From assembly GCA_964431365.1 (NCBI GenBank), contig CAYSJJ010000001.1:1-64000 (forward strand): a stretch of 64,000 bases of DNA, written 5' to 3'. The position numbers were made by a program, and so were the translations under genes. Origin of the DNA: Geomobilibacter sp964431365. Its GTDB lineage: Bacteria; Desulfobacterota; Desulfuromonadia; Geobacterales; DSM-12255. Within the stretch, counting starts at the first letter, position 1, and each line of letters opens with the position of its first letter. Below, piece after piece: positions 7,628-16,471 of this stretch. The notes beneath the pieces are model-generated. The model did no database searches and was not told where the DNA came from. It worked only from the letters and a program-made list of their open reading frames with translations.

Positions 7628-8896
7628 CTACATCGAATGCACCCACTTGATCGACTCAAGCTGTACGGCCAGCAGCGTGTCCTTTCCGAGACCGATCTTT
7701 ACGGTAAGGGCATCGACGCTGGAAGGGTCGTCCCGTTCCAGGCTTTCCGCAAGTTGCAGCAGATCGCCCAACAGCCCGGACTTGTTGGTCAGGGCCGCAC
7801 TGATCGTGGGGTCGAGATGCAGCTGTTCGCAGAGCTCATCCACGGAAACGTTCAGGACCAGATTGACCAGCGAAAGCAGGCCGGTGATGAAGGCTGCCCC
7901 GGCAAGATCCAGATCCACGGCCCCCAGCGAAAGTGACTTTACGAGAGATTCCATCAGGCGCCCACGGATGGCCGCCAGTTCGAAGAGCGGGTTGTCCAGC
8001 ACCCTGGCATCCTTTTCCGCGAACACCGACAGGAGTATCCACCGTTTCAGCTGGCTCTGCCCGAGAATGGTCAAGGCGTGTCGGACCGATTCGATCTTGT
8101 ACCTCACCCCCGTCATCACGGAGTTAACCAGGCGCAGGAGCTTGTAGGTCATCACCAGATTCTTCTTGAAGGCGTTTTCGATATCCAGGATGTCCGCATC
8201 GGCAACCACCAGCCTCAACAGGTTGAGCACGGAAACCCTGGTTTCAAGCAACGACTCGGTGGCCAGGATCTCGGGCTTGGCGAAGAAAAAGCCCTGGAAC
8301 AGGTTGAACCCCAGTTCGCGGCAGCGCTTGAACTGTTCGTGGGTCTCGACCTTTTCCGCGATTTTGATGAACGGTGATCTGCCAAGCGACTTGACGGTGG
8401 GGGGGAGTTCGGAAGGGTGAAGGGCCAGGATGTCGACCTTGATGTAATCCGCTACCTGGTAGTGCTGGAGCAACTCGGGGTCGAACCCTCGGTTCCCCAT
8501 GGCGATCTGGTATCCCTTGGCCTTAAGCTCCAGGCAGCGCCTGAGTACCTCTTCGTTCAGCGGGACAGTGTCCTGGAGTTCGATGACCGTGCAGTTGGCA
8601 GGAAGTATCTCGATCCTGTCGTTCAGCAGGAATTCATAGCCGACGTTGAAAAAACCCTTGTGGGGGCCGAGAACCTCCCGGATGCCGAAGTCGGTCAGGA
8701 TGCTGCTGATGACCCGGGCGCTTGCCTCGTACTCGCTGTCGAACGACGAAATGTTTGCCCTGTTCGATCTGAAGAGGATCTCGTGACCGATCAGGTCCTG
8801 CCTCCAATTGATGATCGGCTGTCTCCCCAAATAGCTTGTCTGTGATTCGGGTCGCGAGCCGTACGGCAATGGAGTATCGTCTTGTTCGTTAGTCAC
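7628..8896 (-). CDS. Degenerate EAL plus HDOD domain signalling protein (YuxH-like)
   Basis: The 422-residue protein has an N-terminal EAL-like domain (about 20-200) and a C-terminal HDOD domain (about 205-400). The EAL catalytic set looks broken: the EALLR signature is EILFR, and the usual DDFG position reads MGNRGF, while IKVDIL is kept. It should therefore not hydrolyse cyclic di-GMP, but might bind it or act through protein contacts. HDOD domains are common in regulators of motility, stress and virulence, mostly without known enzymatic activity. A GTG start at 8896 with AAGGGA upstream is preferred; an upstream TTG at 8920 has no ribosome site. It is transcribed alone. Confidence 0.85.
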   Translation of the reverse strand: MTNEQDDTPLPYGSRPESQTSYLGRQPIINWRQDLIGHEILFRSNRANISSFDSEYEASARVISSILTDFGIREVLGPHKGFFNVGYEFLLNDRIEILPANCTVIELQDTVPLNEEVLRRCLELKAKGYQIAMGNRGFDPELLQHYQVADYIKVDILALHPSELPPTVKSLGRSPFIKIAEKVETHEQFKRCRELGFNLFQGFFFAKPEILATESLLETRVSVLNLLRLVVADADILDIENAFKKNLVMTYKLLRLVNSVMTGVRYKIESVRHALTILGQSQLKRWILLSVFAEKDARVLDNPLFELAAIRGRLMESLVKSLSLGAVDLDLAGAAFITGLLSLVNLVLNVSVDELCEQLHLDPTISAALTNKSGLLGDLLQLAESLERDDPSSVDALTVKIGLGKDTLLAVQLESIKWVHSM

Positions 8897-8973
8897 GATG
8901 TCCCTTATCGGTAGAAGCAATTACGAATCGGAGGTGTTTCCCTGTCGAGAGACTTGCGAATACTCATCGGACC

Positions 8974-8999
8974 TTTGTTGCTCTACCTTGAGCAACAAA
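8974..8999. promoter_or_regulatory. Perfect 10-base inverted repeat upstream of the molybdenum hydroxylase operon
   Basis: The arms TTTGTTGCTC (8974-8983) and GAGCAACAAA (8990-8999) are exact complements with a six-base spacer. It lies between the divergent EAL-HDOD gene and the iron-sulfur subunit gene, and no clear T-run follows on either strand. An operator for a dimeric regulator or a leader hairpin are both possible. Confidence 0.45.
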
Positions 9000-9176
9000 A
9001 ACGTGTCCCCGGTTCAAATACCGCGTCCGGCGATTGCGAAGCGCAGGAAGTATCATATACTCTTCGAATGATTCAGGAAACTGAAATAGTAGGCCGGGAG
9101 CGGAAGAGCTCGAGAGATCCCGGTAAACGGATCCGCCATGACGATTCCCCGGTTTGACAACCACGAGGAGGCAGCC

Positions 9177-9641
9177 ATGATCGTGTTGGACGTGAACGGG
9201 AATAAGCACCAGGTTGAGGTGAGCCCTGATGTGCCGTTGCTCTGGGTACTGCGGGAACAGCTCGGGTTGACCGGTACCAAATACGGTTGCGGAGAGGGGC
9301 TCTGCGGGGCCTGTACCGTGCAGGTGGACGGGCATGCAGAGCGCTCCTGCGTCACCCCTGTCGGCTCCGTGGAGGGGAAGAAGATCGTGACGATCGAGGG
9401 GGTCGACCGGACCCACCCGGTGAAAAAGGCGTGGCTGAGCGAGGAGGTGTCCCAGTGCGGCTACTGCCAGCCGGGTCAGATCATGTCCGTCGTTGCCCTG
9501 CTGAACCGCAAACCGAAACCGACCGACGCCGATATCGACAGCGCCATGACAGGGAACATCTGCCGCTGCGGTACCTACCCGCGAATCCGGCGTGCCATTC
9601 ACAAGGCCGCCAGCGCAAAGGCGAAAGGGGGTAAACGATGA
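9177..9641 (+). CDS. [2Fe-2S] subunit of a molybdenum hydroxylase (isoquinoline 1-oxidoreductase alpha type)
   Basis: The 154-residue protein carries both iron-sulfur clusters of the xanthine oxidase family small subunit. The plant-type site is CGEGLCGACTV with a later Cys (RSCVTPVGS). The second site is CGYCQPGQ with NICRCGTY. It passes electrons from the molybdenum centre to an acceptor. The start is ATG 9177, directly after GAGGAGG (9163-9169); an earlier in-frame ATG at 9138 lacks a site. It overlaps the large subunit gene by 4 bases (ATGA), which suggests coupled translation. Confidence 0.92.
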   Translation: MIVLDVNGNKHQVEVSPDVPLLWVLREQLGLTGTKYGCGEGLCGACTVQVDGHAERSCVTPVGSVEGKKIVTIEGVDRTHPVKKAWLSEEVSQCGYCQPGQIMSVVALLNRKPKPTDADIDSAMTGNICRCGTYPRIRRAIHKAASAKAKGGKR

Positions 9642-11809
9642 AGCGAACACGAGGCGTCAGCCGCCGTACGTTTCTGAAGAGCGGCGCTCTCCTTGGGGGC
9701 GGCCTGGTGATCGGTTTTCACCTCCCCTTGCAGCTTTCTTCCGCCGTCGCTGCCGGCACGCCACAGGCTCCCTACACACCGAACGCCTTCATCCGGATCG
9801 GCAGTGATGATTCCGTTACCCTGATCATCAACAAGTCCGAGATGGGGCAGGGGGTCTACACATCCCTCCCGATGCTGCTGGCCGAGGAGCTGGCATGCGA
9901 CTGGCGCAAGGTGCGCGTCGAGGCGGCGCCGGTCGACCCGGTATACAACCATACAACCTTCGGCCTGCAGGTGACCGGCGGAAGCACCAGCGTGCGCACT
10001 GAGTGGGAACGGCTCTCCAAGGCCGGTGCGGCGGCCCGGGAGATGCTGATCGCTGCGGCTGCCAAGCGGTGGCAGGTGGCGCCGGCCAGTTGCCGGGCTG
10101 AAAACGGCCGGGTGATCCATAGCGGCGGCAAGAGCTTCGCCTACGGCGAACTGGCGGCAGAAGCGGCGGCATTGCCGGTTCCGCAGGAGATCAAGCTCAA
10201 GTCGCCGGCGGCCTACAAGATCGTCGGAAAATCCCGACACAGGCTGGACAGCCCGGCAAAGGTCAACGGCACGGCAGAGTTCGGCATCGACGTGCATCTC
10301 CCCGGCATGGTGACCGCCCTGGTGGCACGACCGCCGGTCTTTGGCGGCACGGTCGTCGGCTTCAAGGCGGACAAGGCCCTGGCCGTCCCGGGGGTGCTGG
10401 AGGTTCTGCAGGTGCCGTCGGGGGTGGCGGTGGTTGCCACCGGCTTCTGGCCGGCCAAGCAGGGGCGGGAACTCCTGGAGATTACCTGGAGCGATGGAGA
10501 ATGGGCTCGGCTCTCGACACAGGGGATGCGGGAGGAGTACGCCGACCTGGCCAGGAAACCCGGCCTGATCGCCCGCAACGAGGGGGACCCGCAGGTAATG
10601 GAGAAGGCGGCGCAGCGTCTCACGGCCGAATTCGACGTCCCCTACCTGGCCCACGCGACCATGGAGCCGTTGAACTGCTTCGTCGACCTGAAGGCCGACA
10701 GCTGCCTGATCCGGACCGGTTCCCAGTTCCAGACCGTAGACCGGAACGCGGCGGCCCGGGCAGCGGGTCTGAAGCCGGAGCAGGTCCAACTGCAGACCAC
10801 GTTCCTGGGGGGCGGTTTTGGCCGGCGCGCCAATCCGGCGTCAGATTTCGTCGTCCAGGCCGTGACGGTGGCCAAGGCGGTGAAGAAGCCGGTCAAGGTG
10901 ATCTGGACCCGCGAGGACGACATGCGGGGGGGGTACTACCGCCCCATGTGGTACGACCGGATCAGCGCCGGACTCGACGCCGGCGGTAATCTGTCCGCCT
11001 GGCAGCATACCATCGTCGGCCAGTCGATCGCCGCCGGAACCCCCTTCGAGCAGGCCATCGTGAAGGACGGCATCGATGATACCTCGGTGGAGGGGGCAAG
11101 CACGATCCCCTACGCCATCCCCAACATCCTGGTGGACCTCCACACGACCAAGGTCGGCGTGCCGGTCCTCTGGTGGCGTTCGGTCGGGCATTCCCACACC
11201 GCGTTCGTCGTGGAGAGCTTCATGGACGAGGCAGCTCATGCGGCCGGCAAGGATCCTCTCGCGTTCCGGCGTTCCCTGCTGGCCAAGCATCCGCGTCACC
11301 GGGGGGTGCTCGAACTTGCCGCGGCCAAGGCGGGTTGGGGGAAGCCGCTGCCCGCCGGCGTCGGCCGGGGGATCGCCGTGCACGAATCGTTCGGCAGCTA
11401 CATCGCCCAGGTGGCCGAAGTCTCGGTGGATGCCAGGGGCGCGATCCGGGTGCACCGGGTGGTCTGTGCCATCGACTGCGGCAGGATCGTCAATCCGGAC
11501 ACCATCGTCGCCCAGATGGAATCGGGGATCATCTTCGGCCTCTCCGCGGCGCTCCACGGGGCCATCACCCTGAAGAACGGGCGGGTTGAGCAGGACAACT
11601 TCGACACGTACCCGCCGGTACGGATGAACGAAACGCCCCGGATCGAGGTGCATATCGTGCCGAGCACGGAGCCGCCCGGCGGCGTGGGTGAGCCCGGGGT
11701 TCCCCCCATTGCGCCGGCGGTCGCCAATGCGCTGTTCGCCGTTTCCGGCATACGGCTGCGCTCCCTCCCCATGACGCCGGAGCGGGTGCTGGCGGCAAAG
11801 AAAAGTTAA
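9638..11809 (+). CDS. Molybdopterin-binding subunit of a Tat-exported molybdenum hydroxylase (isoquinoline 1-oxidoreductase beta type)
   Basis: The 723-residue protein starts with a twin-arginine signal (SRRTFLKSG, then a hydrophobic run to about residue 38). The body shows family features of aldehyde oxidoreductase/IorB large subunits: GGGFGRRANPASDFVVQAV near residue 388-405, and the C-terminal GVGEPGVPPIAPAVANALF, whose glutamate is the usual catalytic base. The enzyme should hydroxylate an aldehyde or N-heterocycle using water. The substrate cannot be told from sequence. The small subunit has no signal, so the assembled complex is probably exported piggyback by Tat. Confidence 0.9.
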   Translation: MKRTRGVSRRTFLKSGALLGGGLVIGFHLPLQLSSAVAAGTPQAPYTPNAFIRIGSDDSVTLIINKSEMGQGVYTSLPMLLAEELACDWRKVRVEAAPVDPVYNHTTFGLQVTGGSTSVRTEWERLSKAGAAAREMLIAAAAKRWQVAPASCRAENGRVIHSGGKSFAYGELAAEAAALPVPQEIKLKSPAAYKIVGKSRHRLDSPAKVNGTAEFGIDVHLPGMVTALVARPPVFGGTVVGFKADKALAVPGVLEVLQVPSGVAVVATGFWPAKQGRELLEITWSDGEWARLSTQGMREEYADLARKPGLIARNEGDPQVMEKAAQRLTAEFDVPYLAHATMEPLNCFVDLKADSCLIRTGSQFQTVDRNAAARAAGLKPEQVQLQTTFLGGGFGRRANPASDFVVQAVTVAKAVKKPVKVIWTREDDMRGGYYRPMWYDRISAGLDAGGNLSAWQHTIVGQSIAAGTPFEQAIVKDGIDDTSVEGASTIPYAIPNILVDLHTTKVGVPVLWWRSVGHSHTAFVVESFMDEAAHAAGKDPLAFRRSLLAKHPRHRGVLELAAAKAGWGKPLPAGVGRGIAVHESFGSYIAQVAEVSVDARGAIRVHRVVCAIDCGRIVNPDTIVAQMESGIIFGLSAALHGAITLKNGRVEQDNFDTYPPVRMNETPRIEVHIVPSTEPPGGVGEPGVPPIAPAVANALFAVSGIRLRSLPMTPERVLAAKKS

Positions 11810-11828
11810 AGCGGCTGTTGGAGGTCGT

Positions 11829-12677
11829 GTGGACGATACGCTGATATACGAGGAACTGATCCGACTGAGCCGGGGTGGGATCCCGGCCGCCCTGGCAACG
11901 GTGGTGGAGAGCGCCGGCTCCTCGCCGCGCAAGGCCGGTGCCAAGATGCTGGTCAGAAGCGACGGTACCCTGCTGGGGAGTGTGGGGGGCGGACGCGTGG
12001 AGATGGAGACCGTCGAAGCGGCACTGGAAACCCTGAAGAGCGGAGCCCCGCGCACCCTGGCCTTCAACCTGACCGAGGAGTACGGCCATGTCTGCGGCGG
12101 CAGGCTCCTTGTCTACATCGAGCCGACCTGCATCCAGCCACGGCTGGTCGTCATCGGTGCCGGCCATGTGGGGCAGGCCCTGGCCACCGTCGCGGTTTTT
12201 GCCGGCTTCCGGGTGGCCGTGGCGGATGACCGGCCGGAATTCACCACCCCCGACCGATTCCCCGATGCAGTCACCCTCTTCACCGGCAGCGCCGCCGACG
12301 CCATGCCCCATTTCGGGATCGACGCCGCCTCCTTTGTGGTCATCACCACCACCGGCTTCGAGAAAGATTTCGACGCCGTCCGGTCGGCCCTGACCACGCC
12401 GGCACGCTACATCGGCGTCATCGGCAGCAGGCGGAAGCGGGAGGTCCTCGTCCGGACCCTCGGCGACGAGGGGTACGGAGAGGACGCCATCGCCCGGCTG
12501 ACCCTGCCGGTAGGGCTTCCCCTCGGCGGCGATACCCCGCAGGAGATCGCCGTCAGCATTGTGGCGCAACTTATCCAGCTACGGAGATCAGATGTCGCAC
12601 CGGTTCTCGGCGATACTGCTGGCCGCCGGCCGGTCCCGGAGAATGGGGACCTGCAAGCAGCTCCTGCCGCTCCCTGA
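11829..12677 (+). CDS. XdhC/CoxI-family molybdenum hydroxylase maturation factor
   Basis: The 282-residue protein has the XdhC N-terminal domain (AATVVESAGSSPRKAGAKML, then GSVGGGRVEME) and a C-terminal Rossmann domain (VVIGAGHVGQALA near residue 105; YIGVIGSRRKRE near 198). Members bind the molybdenum cofactor, oversee its sulfuration and insert it into partner hydroxylases. GTG 11829 follows GGAGG (11820-11824). The last 28 codons overlap the next gene in another frame, an unusually long overlap for this operon. The extension beyond VSIVAQLIQLRRSD is poorly conserved-looking. Confidence 0.88.
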   Translation: MDDTLIYEELIRLSRGGIPAALATVVESAGSSPRKAGAKMLVRSDGTLLGSVGGGRVEMETVEAALETLKSGAPRTLAFNLTEEYGHVCGGRLLVYIEPTCIQPRLVVIGAGHVGQALATVAVFAGFRVAVADDRPEFTTPDRFPDAVTLFTGSAADAMPHFGIDAASFVVITTTGFEKDFDAVRSALTTPARYIGVIGSRRKREVLVRTLGDEGYGEDAIARLTLPVGLPLGGDTPQEIAVSIVAQLIQLRRSDVAPVLGDTAGRRPVPENGDLQAAPAAP

Positions 12678-13200
12678 CCGGCCGGCGGTGCTCCGCTGCG
12701 TCGAAACCATCACTGCCGCGGGGATCGACGATCTGGTGGTCGTGGTCGGGCCGGAAGGTGACCCTGTCCGTAAGGCACTGGACGGGCTGCCGGTCCGCTT
12801 TGCCCTAAACCACGACCCGGAGAGCGACATGGCCGGGTCGGTGCGGGTCGGGCTCGCGGCCATCGATCGGGCCTGCCCGGCACTCTTCGTCTGCCTCTGC
12901 GATCACCCCCTGGTGGAGCCGGCGACCCTGGCCGCCATGGCGCGGCACCTGGACGAGCACCCCGGAGCAATCGTCATCCCGGTCCATAACGGGAGCAAGG
13001 GGCATCCGACGCTCTTTCCCCGCCCGGTCCTGGAAGAGATCCATTCACTTCCCACCCTGCGGGAGGTCATCGCCGGCCATCGGGACGCGGTCCATTTCCT
13101 GGAGCTGCCCGACAGCGGGATGCTCCTGGACATGGACACCCCGGAGGAGTACCGCCGCCTGCTAGACCATCTCCGGCTGTCCCGGTGCTCTCCGGCCTGA
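12592..13200 (+). CDS. MocA/MobA-like nucleotidyltransferase for molybdenum cofactor
   Basis: The 202-residue protein opens with the nucleotidyltransferase motif ILLAAGRSRRMGTCKQLLPL, and has the metal-binding CDHPLVEP near residue 104. Its relatives transfer CMP or GMP to molybdopterin; those beside XdhC are usually CTP-specific (MocA). The cofactor made would serve the hydroxylase two genes upstream. ATG 12592 with ACGGAGA upstream is chosen; a farther in-frame ATG (12559) lies deeper within xdhC. It closes the operon. Confidence 0.85.
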   Translation: MSHRFSAILLAAGRSRRMGTCKQLLPLPDRPAVLRCVETITAAGIDDLVVVVGPEGDPVRKALDGLPVRFALNHDPESDMAGSVRVGLAAIDRACPALFVCLCDHPLVEPATLAAMARHLDEHPGAIVIPVHNGSKGHPTLFPRPVLEEIHSLPTLREVIAGHRDAVHFLELPDSGMLLDMDTPEEYRRLLDHLRLSRCSPA

Positions 13201-13241
13201 ATCCCCGGACCTTCCCTTCGCCGCAGTGTCAGATCTCCCGC

Positions 13242-14234
13242 TCAGAATCGATAGCCGACCCCTCCCAGGATCACGTCCGTATCCCGGTCGTAGCTGGTAA
13301 CGATGCGGTTCCACGAGGTGCGCACCAGCCAGCGGGGGGTGAGCCGATAGCTCCCCGTAAGGGTGACGATGCCTGATACGGACTGTTTTCTTTCATCGGT
13401 TTGCGTTGGGTTCCGGTACCGGTCGACATTGATGTAGGGGCCGGCCCCGATGCCGAGGCTGGCGCGGTCGTCGAGCACCGCCCTGGTCGCCCAGAGCTGG
13501 GTGGTGAGGCCGTTACGCCGGGTCAGACGGCTGTCCCCTTCGAAGAGCCAGCCGATGGTCCAGTCCACATAGGGCCAGAGTCCCCGGCGGTATTCGATGC
13601 CGGTGGCGACCGAATGCTCCGAGTTGAAGCTGTTCACGATGGTCCGGCCGAGAAAGAGGGTCAGTTCGTTCTCGGTCGTCAACTTTCGCTGGGGGGAGGG
13701 GGTGGCGAGCGGACCCGGCGTAGAGGGTGCTTCAAGCTGGTAGCCGATGCCGATCAGGGTCGAGATGGTGTCGATGCTCTCCGCGGTTTCGACGAAATTG
13801 GTCCGGAACTGGAAGAGCCAGCGCGTGTCGGTATACCACGTGGCGGCGAGGCTCAGGGTCCCTCCCCAGCCGTGGTCGTTCTGGTAGGAAGCGCCCGCCT
13901 TTGCGGCCCTGGTGTCGAAATAGCGGAACGGCCCGATCCCGGCCGCCAGTGAAAGCCGACGGTCCAGGAGATTGGTACGGGTCCAGAGCTGCGCCATGTG
14001 GCCGTCGCGATGGTGCCCCGCCACGTGACCTTCGTTCAGATAGCTGATGCTGTAGGCGAAATGTTCGGCCAACCCCTCCTGATATTCCCACTGCCAGGAA
14101 TAGGAGTGCTCACTGGTGTCGGTATGCTGCATCAGGCCGCCTAGGCCGTGAAATTCCTGGGCCTCGGCCTGACTGGCCGCCATACTGATCAGAGTCCATA
14201 CAGCGAACCACGCGACGAGCGATTTCAAATGCAT
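13242..14234 (-). CDS. Outer-membrane beta-barrel protein made of two tandem repeats
   Basis: The 330-residue product has a signal peptide (MHLKSLVAWFAVWTLISMAASQAEA) and ends in GVGYRF, the aromatic signature of outer-membrane barrels. It consists of two homologous halves of about 140 residues. Matching blocks are SEHSYSWQWEYQEGL with SEHSVATGIEYRRGLW, TRTNLLDRRLSLAAGIGP with TRAVLDDRASLGIGAGP, and IGIGYQL with LGGVGYRF. Each half could form about eight strands. The linker between them is rich in Pro and Ser. No enzymatic motif is recognised. The start at 14234 is chosen because the signal peptide follows directly; upstream in-frame ATGs exist. Confidence 0.75.
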   Translation of the reverse strand: MHLKSLVAWFAVWTLISMAASQAEAQEFHGLGGLMQHTDTSEHSYSWQWEYQEGLAEHFAYSISYLNEGHVAGHHRDGHMAQLWTRTNLLDRRLSLAAGIGPFRYFDTRAAKAGASYQNDHGWGGTLSLAATWYTDTRWLFQFRTNFVETAESIDTISTLIGIGYQLEAPSTPGPLATPSPQRKLTTENELTLFLGRTIVNSFNSEHSVATGIEYRRGLWPYVDWTIGWLFEGDSRLTRRNGLTTQLWATRAVLDDRASLGIGAGPYINVDRYRNPTQTDERKQSVSGIVTLTGSYRLTPRWLVRTSWNRIVTSYDRDTDVILGGVGYRF

Positions 14235-14290
14235 GCCTACAGTGTAATGGCCCTCCCCCATACCGCAACAACAAACCCTGCTCCCCATCC

Positions 14291-14341
14291 TTCTTGATGC
14301 GTTCTTGATATCTTTTCCCCCCATTCTGATGCCGACTTGAT
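14291..14341 (+). promoter_or_regulatory. TTGAT repeats upstream of the KimA-like gene
   Basis: TTCTTGAT occurs twice, at 14291 and 14302, exactly 11 bases apart, and CTTGAT recurs at 14336. Two sites one helical turn apart on one face are typical for OmpR-family response regulators such as KdpE. A similar pair (TTGAC, 11 bases apart) lies before the kdp operon. Assignment to KdpE is an inference. Confidence 0.4.
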
Positions 14342-14381
14342 ATGAATCCGGCTACAGTGGAAGTCGAAGGGAGAATCGCGC

Positions 14382-16361
14382 ATGGCGTCGGAACGTAACG
14401 GAAACGGGAGTCTTTTTCAGAAAATGGTCCAGACTGTTTTCGGTGCTCCCAAGTATCTGAAGGACCCCCACCTGTTCCACAAGATGTCGCTCATCCCGGT
14501 TCTGGCCTGGGTGGGTCTGGGCGCAGACGGCCTCTCATCGTCGGCCTACGGTCCCGAAGAGGCTTTCCGTGCCCTAGGCTCACACGCCTATCTGGCTCTG
14601 CTCCTGGCAGTAGCCACCGCCCTCACGGTGGCCATCATCTCGTATGCCTATTCCCGGATCATCGAGCATTTCCCCCACGGTGGCGGCGGCTACATCGTTG
14701 CCAGCCACATTCTGGGGGAGAAGGCGGGCGTCGTTTCCGGGAGCGCCCTCCTGGTTGATTACGTGATGACCATTACCATCTCCATCGCTTCCTGCGTGGA
14801 TGCTGTCTTCAGTTACCTGCCGGTCAGCTATCATCACTACAAGGTTCCGCTCGCCTGCGTCCTCACCGTCGTCCTGATCATGCTCAACATCCGCGGGGTG
14901 AAGGAGTCGATCGCCGTACTGGCCCCGATCTTCGCCACCTTCGTCGTCAGTCACATCATCATGCTCCTCTACGGGGTGTTCACCCATACGGACAAGATTG
15001 CGCCGGTGATGAGCGGCTTCGGGGAGGGAATCCGGCACGACGTCTCCACCATCGGGATCGTCGGGATGCTGATGCTCTTTCTGCGTGCCTACTCCCTGGG
15101 GGGCGGTACCTATACCGGCATCGAAGCGGTCTCCAACGGCCTGCAGATCATGAGGGAGCCGCGGGTCCAGACCGGCAAGCGAACCATGCTCTACATGGCC
15201 ACCTCCCTTGCCTTCACCGCCGGGCTGCTGCTCTTCTGCTACCTGCTTGTGGGGGTCACGCCGGTAGAGGGTAAGACCCTGAACTCGGTCCTCGCCGATA
15301 CGCTTTTCTCGAATTGGCCCATGGGCAAGGTAGTGGCCTTCATCACCATCTTCTCGGAAGGGGCACTGCTCCTGGTTGCTGCGCAGGCCGGCTTTGTCGA
15401 TGGGCCGCGGGTCATGGCCAACATGGCGGTGGATTCCTGGTTTCCGCACCGTTTCGCCGCCCTGTCGGTCAGGCTCACCATGCGTAACGGCATCGTGCTC
15501 ATGGGGGTCGCCGCCATCGCCCTGCTCTTCTATACCGGCGGTTCGGTGTCGGCACTGGTGGTCATGTACTCTATCAACGTCTTTATTACCTTCTCCCTGT
15601 CGCAACTGGGCATGTCCAAGTTTTTCATCCAGCGCCGGAAGGAAGATCCCCAGTGGCTGCGGCACCTCTCGGTCCATCTAGTGGGTCTTGTCCTTTGTGT
15701 GACCATCCTGGCCATCACCACCTTTGAGAAATTCGCCGAGGGGGGGTGGATGACCCTGCTCATTACGTCGGTGGTGATCGGCCTCTGCTACCTGATCAAG
15801 GGGCACTACGTGCGGGTACGCCAGGGGATGAAGGATCTGGACGAGACCCTGCTGGATTTCCCGACCCATGGCCCGGTCAATATGAACCCCCTGCAGAAGC
15901 ACGAGCCGACCGCCATCCAGCTGGTCTCCGGTTACAGCGGCTTCGGGGTGCATACGCTGCTCTCCATCATCACCACCTTCCCCAAGACCTACAAGAACGT
16001 CATCTTCGTCTCGGTGGCGATGATCGACTCCGGCTCCTTCAAGGGGGCGGAAGAGATCGAGGCGCTGGAGCACTCCGTCAAGGCGGGGCTCGAAAAGTAT
16101 GTTGACCTGGCCCGCCGGCTCGGCTTTGCGGCCGACTACCGGATGGAGACCGCCACCGACGTGGTGGAGGGGGCGGTCGACCTTTGTCAGAAACTGGCCG
16201 AAGAGTACCCCCGCTCCACGGTCTTCACCGGCCAGCTCACCTTCCGGCTGGAGAAGTTCTATCACAAGATGCTCCACAACGAGACCGCCTTTGCCATTCA
16301 GCGCCGCCTGCAGTGGGACGGCCTGACCACGGTGATCCTCCCCATCCGGGTGAGGGCCTGA
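14382..16361 (+). CDS. APC-superfamily potassium transporter, KimA-like
   Basis: The 659-residue membrane protein has about twelve hydrophobic helices (about residues 45-480) and a C-terminal cytoplasmic domain. The early block LGADGLSSSAYGPEEAFRAL is typical of the KimA (formerly YdaO) group. Bacillus KimA is a high-affinity proton-coupled potassium importer inhibited by cyclic di-AMP. The gene stands just upstream of a complete kdp operon, which supports a role in potassium uptake. Older annotation would call it an amino acid permease. GAAGGGAGAA precedes ATG 14382. A hairpin at 16360 terminates it. Confidence 0.82.
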   Translation: MASERNGNGSLFQKMVQTVFGAPKYLKDPHLFHKMSLIPVLAWVGLGADGLSSSAYGPEEAFRALGSHAYLALLLAVATALTVAIISYAYSRIIEHFPHGGGGYIVASHILGEKAGVVSGSALLVDYVMTITISIASCVDAVFSYLPVSYHHYKVPLACVLTVVLIMLNIRGVKESIAVLAPIFATFVVSHIIMLLYGVFTHTDKIAPVMSGFGEGIRHDVSTIGIVGMLMLFLRAYSLGGGTYTGIEAVSNGLQIMREPRVQTGKRTMLYMATSLAFTAGLLLFCYLLVGVTPVEGKTLNSVLADTLFSNWPMGKVVAFITIFSEGALLLVAAQAGFVDGPRVMANMAVDSWFPHRFAALSVRLTMRNGIVLMGVAAIALLFYTGGSVSALVVMYSINVFITFSLSQLGMSKFFIQRRKEDPQWLRHLSVHLVGLVLCVTILAITTFEKFAEGGWMTLLITSVVIGLCYLIKGHYVRVRQGMKDLDETLLDFPTHGPVNMNPLQKHEPTAIQLVSGYSGFGVHTLLSIITTFPKTYKNVIFVSVAMIDSGSFKGAEEIEALEHSVKAGLEKYVDLARRLGFAADYRMETATDVVEGAVDLCQKLAEEYPRSTVFTGQLTFRLEKFYHKMLHNETAFAIQRRLQWDGLTTVILPIRVRA

Positions 16362-16381
16362 GGGGGGAGCACTCCCCCCTC
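16360..16381 (+). terminator. Hairpin after the KimA-like gene
   Basis: GAGGGGGGAG (16360-16369) and CTCCCCCCTC (16372-16381) pair perfectly around a tiny loop. No T-run follows, so the strength of termination is uncertain. Confidence 0.5.
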
Positions 16382-16471
16382 GCCAGCCCCCAGTCAACTC
16401 CCCCTCTCACACCCCACCATATACTCCTGGACAGGCCGACGCCGTTTCAGACTCCTTTTATGACCCCGGTC

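Noticed and set aside
14235..14381. A cyclic di-AMP (ydaO) riboswitch upstream of the KimA-like gene
   Set aside because: The gap is only 147 bases and lacks the conserved purine-rich core and pseudoknot elements expected for that riboswitch.
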